A stretch of 7,578 bases of DNA, taken from assembly GCA_910579075.1 (NCBI GenBank), contig CAJTSV010000107.1, forward strand, positions 5,363 to 12,940. Reading direction: 5' to 3'. The notes under the pieces were generated by a model. It was not told where the DNA came from. It did no database searches and worked only from the letters and a program-made list of their open reading frames with translations. Positions 6,857 through 7,578 of this stretch are shown piece after piece (position 1 is the first letter of the stretch; every line of letters starts with the position of its first letter). The position numbers were made by a program, and so were the translations under genes. The DNA is from an uncultured Eubacterium sp. GTDB taxonomy: Bacteria; Bacillota; Clostridia; Lachnospirales; Lachnospiraceae.

Positions 6857-7111
6857 AATAAATACTCCTTGCTGTTTTGTTGGCAAGCCTTGCTGAAATT
6901 AGGCGTATATTCTGTTTACGCTCTGTATAAACAACAAATAGAACATCATTTACCATCCTATTGTATTGTAGCGGTCTTCATAAATACTGTGTTCTGTATC
7001 GTATATTTCAATGCGTTGTAAATCATTAAAAACAAGCATTGCTGTTTCAAAATCAATACCATGCTTTTTTAAATTCAACTGATTTTTATCTTCATCCCAT
7101 TCAAATTTCAA
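6831..7111 (-). pseudogene. brnT: BrnT-type toxin (RNase fold), broken by a one-base frameshift
   Basis: Read leftward from a TTG start (7109-7111, with AGAGGA 7 bases upstream and an in-frame stop just before it), the frame gives LKFEWDEDKNQLNLKKHGID, then FETAMLVFNDLQRIEIYDTEHSIYEDRYNTIGW before a stop at 6950-6952. This has the BrnT family hallmarks: F-x-WDExK, KHGIxFE, and YDxEHSxxEDR. The rest of the family pattern, MVNDVLFVVYTERK then NIRLISARLANKTAR, follows in the next frame from 6956 to a TAG at 6831-6833. One missing base at GGA|TGG (around 6954-6958), where IG-x-M is expected, explains the break; restored, the toxin would have about 93 residues, normal for BrnT. BrnT proteins are ribonuclease toxins neutralised by the partner encoded next to them. 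As read, the toxin is truncated to 53 residues and probably inactive. Confidence 0.8.
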
Positions 7112-7158
7112 TGCAATATCCTCTGTTCATAGATTTGACTTATAAAATATATGTGATT

Positions 7159-7187
7159 ATTATACTTCTGTTTATGCAAAAATTCAA
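7159..7187 (-). promoter_or_regulatory. Promoter of the brnT/antitoxin operon
   Basis: On the minus strand, TTGAAT (7182-7187) and a perfect TATAAT (7159-7164) are 17 bp apart. Transcription would start near 7152, leaving a leader of about 40 bases before the TTG start at 7111. A second, weaker candidate lies further upstream on the same strand: CCGACA (7265-7270), 16 bp, TATAAT (7243-7248). No clear palindromic operator was found over either. Confidence 0.65.
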
Positions 7188-7471
7188 ATAATAAATTGAT
7201 ACGAACCAGAACAATGACATGTAATTATAGAGCAATATCATTATTATACAAGCAGCAGTATAAATGTCGGAAAATGTTGAAAGGGTATAATAAATTATGG
7301 ATTTTTGCAGTTGAGTTACTTATAGCTGTTGTAAAGTTATAAAAAAGAAATGCTTGCAAATACTGATTATGGAGATAAGATAGAGTCGTAAAGAAGGACA
7401 GCTTCTAAAAAGGACAATTTATAATGGATGTAAGAACATCCTGAATGTAAAGGGACAACAAAAGGACAGCG
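7188..7471. other. AT-rich intergenic stretch without a convincing gene
   Basis: Frames on both strands are short and full of stops. The right end carries the word GGACA at 7396, 7412, 7453 and 7464 (and again at 7479 in the terminator), mostly after A-runs. It also has two small hairpins: AGAAG/CTTCT (7392-7406) and GGATGT/ACATCC with an AAGA loop (7426-7441). A weak rightward promoter-like pair, TTGCAA (7354-7359) and TAAGAT (7376-7381), precedes them. A small transcribed RNA is possible but not shown. Confidence 0.4.
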
Positions 7472-7508
7472 AAAAAGAGGACAGACACTGCGTGTCCATC
7501 CTCTTTTC
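7472..7508 (-). terminator. Intrinsic terminator, probably working in both directions
   Basis: AAAAGAGGA (7473-7481) pairs with TCCTCTTTT (7499-7507) over 9 bp. Inside, after a symmetrical CA/CA internal loop, GACAC (7484-7488) pairs with GTGTC (7492-7496) around a TGC loop. On the minus strand a T5 run follows the stem, and the hairpin starts at the stop codon of the leftward gene, so that gene is its obvious client. On the plus strand the T4 run can also serve rightward transcripts. Confidence 0.75.
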
Positions 7509-7578
7509 ATTCAGAAATCCTTATAAAACCGAGCCGGATTTCATAAAAAATCCTTTTAAATTTTAGCCAAAGTATCTC
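7507..7578 (-). CDS. C-terminal end of an unidentified leftward gene
   Basis: The minus strand stays open from the window edge for 23 codons (EILWLKFKRIFYEIRLGFIRISE) to a TGA at 7507-7509, whereas the other two frames of that strand stop within 20 bases or so. The product end is basic and partly hydrophobic; nothing identifies the family. The support is the single open frame plus the intrinsic terminator placed exactly at its stop. The rest lies to the right of the window. Confidence 0.4.
   Translation of the reverse strand, partial: EILWLKFKRIFYEIRLGFIRISE

Noticed and set aside
7188..7390. Possible CRISPR-like or phage-like content in the AT-rich stretch
   Set aside because: No regularly spaced repeat units were found, and no integrase, tRNA or attachment-site duplication is visible.
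7367..7510. 47-codon cysteine-rich frame on the minus strand whose ATG overlaps the stop of the leftward gene
   Set aside because: It is read through the intrinsic terminator and the GGACA repeats, which explain its odd composition (repeated CPLF/CPF), and it has no clear ribosome site.

Overview
The window suggests a Gram-positive gut Firmicute, most likely Lachnospiraceae. This is inferred from the AGGAGG-type ribosome sites, the moderate GC left part with a sharply AT-rich right part, the YesN/YesM-type two-component pair, and the protein family mix. No rRNA, tRNA or CRISPR array was seen.

Left part (1-5895) is a sugar transport and sensing locus. It opens with the last 57 residues of an MglC-type galactose/glucose ABC permease, followed by a GC-rich hairpin and a near-consensus promoter (233-261). 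Four rightward genes follow: a YesN-like response regulator (REC + AraC HTH), a YesM-like membrane histidine kinase (dCache-like sensor, HAMP, His_kinase), a membrane-anchored periplasmic-binding-type protein without a lipobox, and a second binding protein, apparently a lipoprotein. The second protein keeps every sugar-contact residue and the calcium loop of E. coli MglB. The likely working model is a three- or four-component system in which extracytoplasmic sugar-binding proteins signal through the kinase to the AraC-type regulator, which controls the adjacent mgl-type transporter. Known XylFII-LytS-YesN xylose systems of clostridia are the closest described parallel.

Middle part (5896-6640) looks like genomic debris. 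It holds an 11-bp direct repeat, a 47-codon ORF with a strong ribosome site, and an overlapping GTG-started membrane-protein gene whose two halves lie in different frames (the possible slip sites are an A6 run or a T7 run). A 108-bp near-perfect inverted repeat with GGGCTGTCGCA ends and an outer T-run follows; it could be a MITE and also serve as a transcription terminator.

Right part (6650-7578) is AT-rich and leftward. It carries a BrnT-type toxin gene broken by a one-base frameshift, with an overlapping intact small antitoxin-like gene and a good promoter (7159-7187). Beyond this is a non-coding stretch containing repeated GGACA words, three small hairpins and an intrinsic terminator. The terminator closes a leftward gene of which only the last 23 codons are inside the window.
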